From Alphaproteobacteria bacterium (lineage in GTDB: Bacteria; Pseudomonadota; Alphaproteobacteria; Micropepsales; Micropepsaceae): a stretch of DNA of 40,109 nucleotides. The stretch lies in the NCBI GenBank assembly GCA_003139615.1, contig PLJH01000135.1, forward strand, positions 1 through 40,109, given 5' to 3'. Below, piece after piece: positions 39,815 to 40,109 of the stretch. The notes below the pieces were generated by a model. The model made no database searches. It was not told where the DNA came from and saw only the letters and a program-made list of their open reading frames with translations. The first letter of the stretch is position 1; each line of letters opens with the position of its first letter. The translations under genes were made by a program, and so were the position numbers.

Positions 39815-40109
<295 letters not shown>

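Overview
The window is bacterial chromosome, GC-rich, and almost certainly alphaproteobacterial. The last ~295 bases are the 5' end of a 16S rRNA gene with an alphaproteobacterial pattern, preceded by a textbook rrn promoter and boxA. TonB receptor, FAH, VOC, TetR and Crp/Fnr-type genes fit this. I lean toward the Rhizomicrobium/Micropepsaceae neighbourhood from the 16S start, but only weakly.

Layout. (1) 1-9.2 kb: metabolic and regulatory genes: a GST; a small exported protein; a VOC protein divergent from a MarR regulator with a palindromic operator between them; a carotenoid/stilbene-type oxygenase behind the MarR gene; a Crp/Fnr regulator; an FAH-family hydrolase; a scar where a TPR gene and a flavin amine oxidase gene, both lacking their 5' ends, abut head to head; a DJ-1/PfpI protein; a lytic transglycosylase. 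(2) 9.3-10.0 kb: a Phd/YefM antitoxin and a PemK/MazF-like toxin whose last ~30 codons are out of frame by one base. (3) 10.2-16.8 kb: a DUF6632-like membrane protein, then an uncharacterised rightward cluster: an alpha/beta hydrolase with a recognisable Ser-Asp-His triad, two proteins of unknown fold, and a 796-aa protein whose N-terminal third looks like a PIN-type nuclease. The last three genes are tightly packed or overlapping. This is the best candidate for an undescribed system.

(4) 17.0-33 kb: accessory region with a TauD/TfdA dioxygenase behind a possible Cys-containing leader peptide, then mostly leftward genes for exported proteins (beta-helix protein, 6-Cys protein, glucosaminidase-type hydrolase, aspartyl protease with PDZ, metallo-beta-lactamase-fold hydrolase, Asp-box protein, small secreted protein), an AraC regulator, an esterase and tRNA-Ser(GCU). 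A 41-bp piece of this tRNA is repeated 1.28 kb away. (5) 33-39.3 kb: TonB receptor, TetR regulator, CBS protein, a Q/Y-repeat exported protein, and a DoxX/TetR divergent pair. (6) 39.4 kb to the end: rrn operon start.

Intergenic spaces of 10-30 kb are populated by a dispersed ~75-bp hairpin repeat, always in the same orientation, sometimes joined to a ~160-bp nested inverted repeat. A separate ~82-bp sequence is shared upstream of two exported-protein genes. Coordinates of starts are chosen from Shine-Dalgarno placement and family length; no database search was possible.
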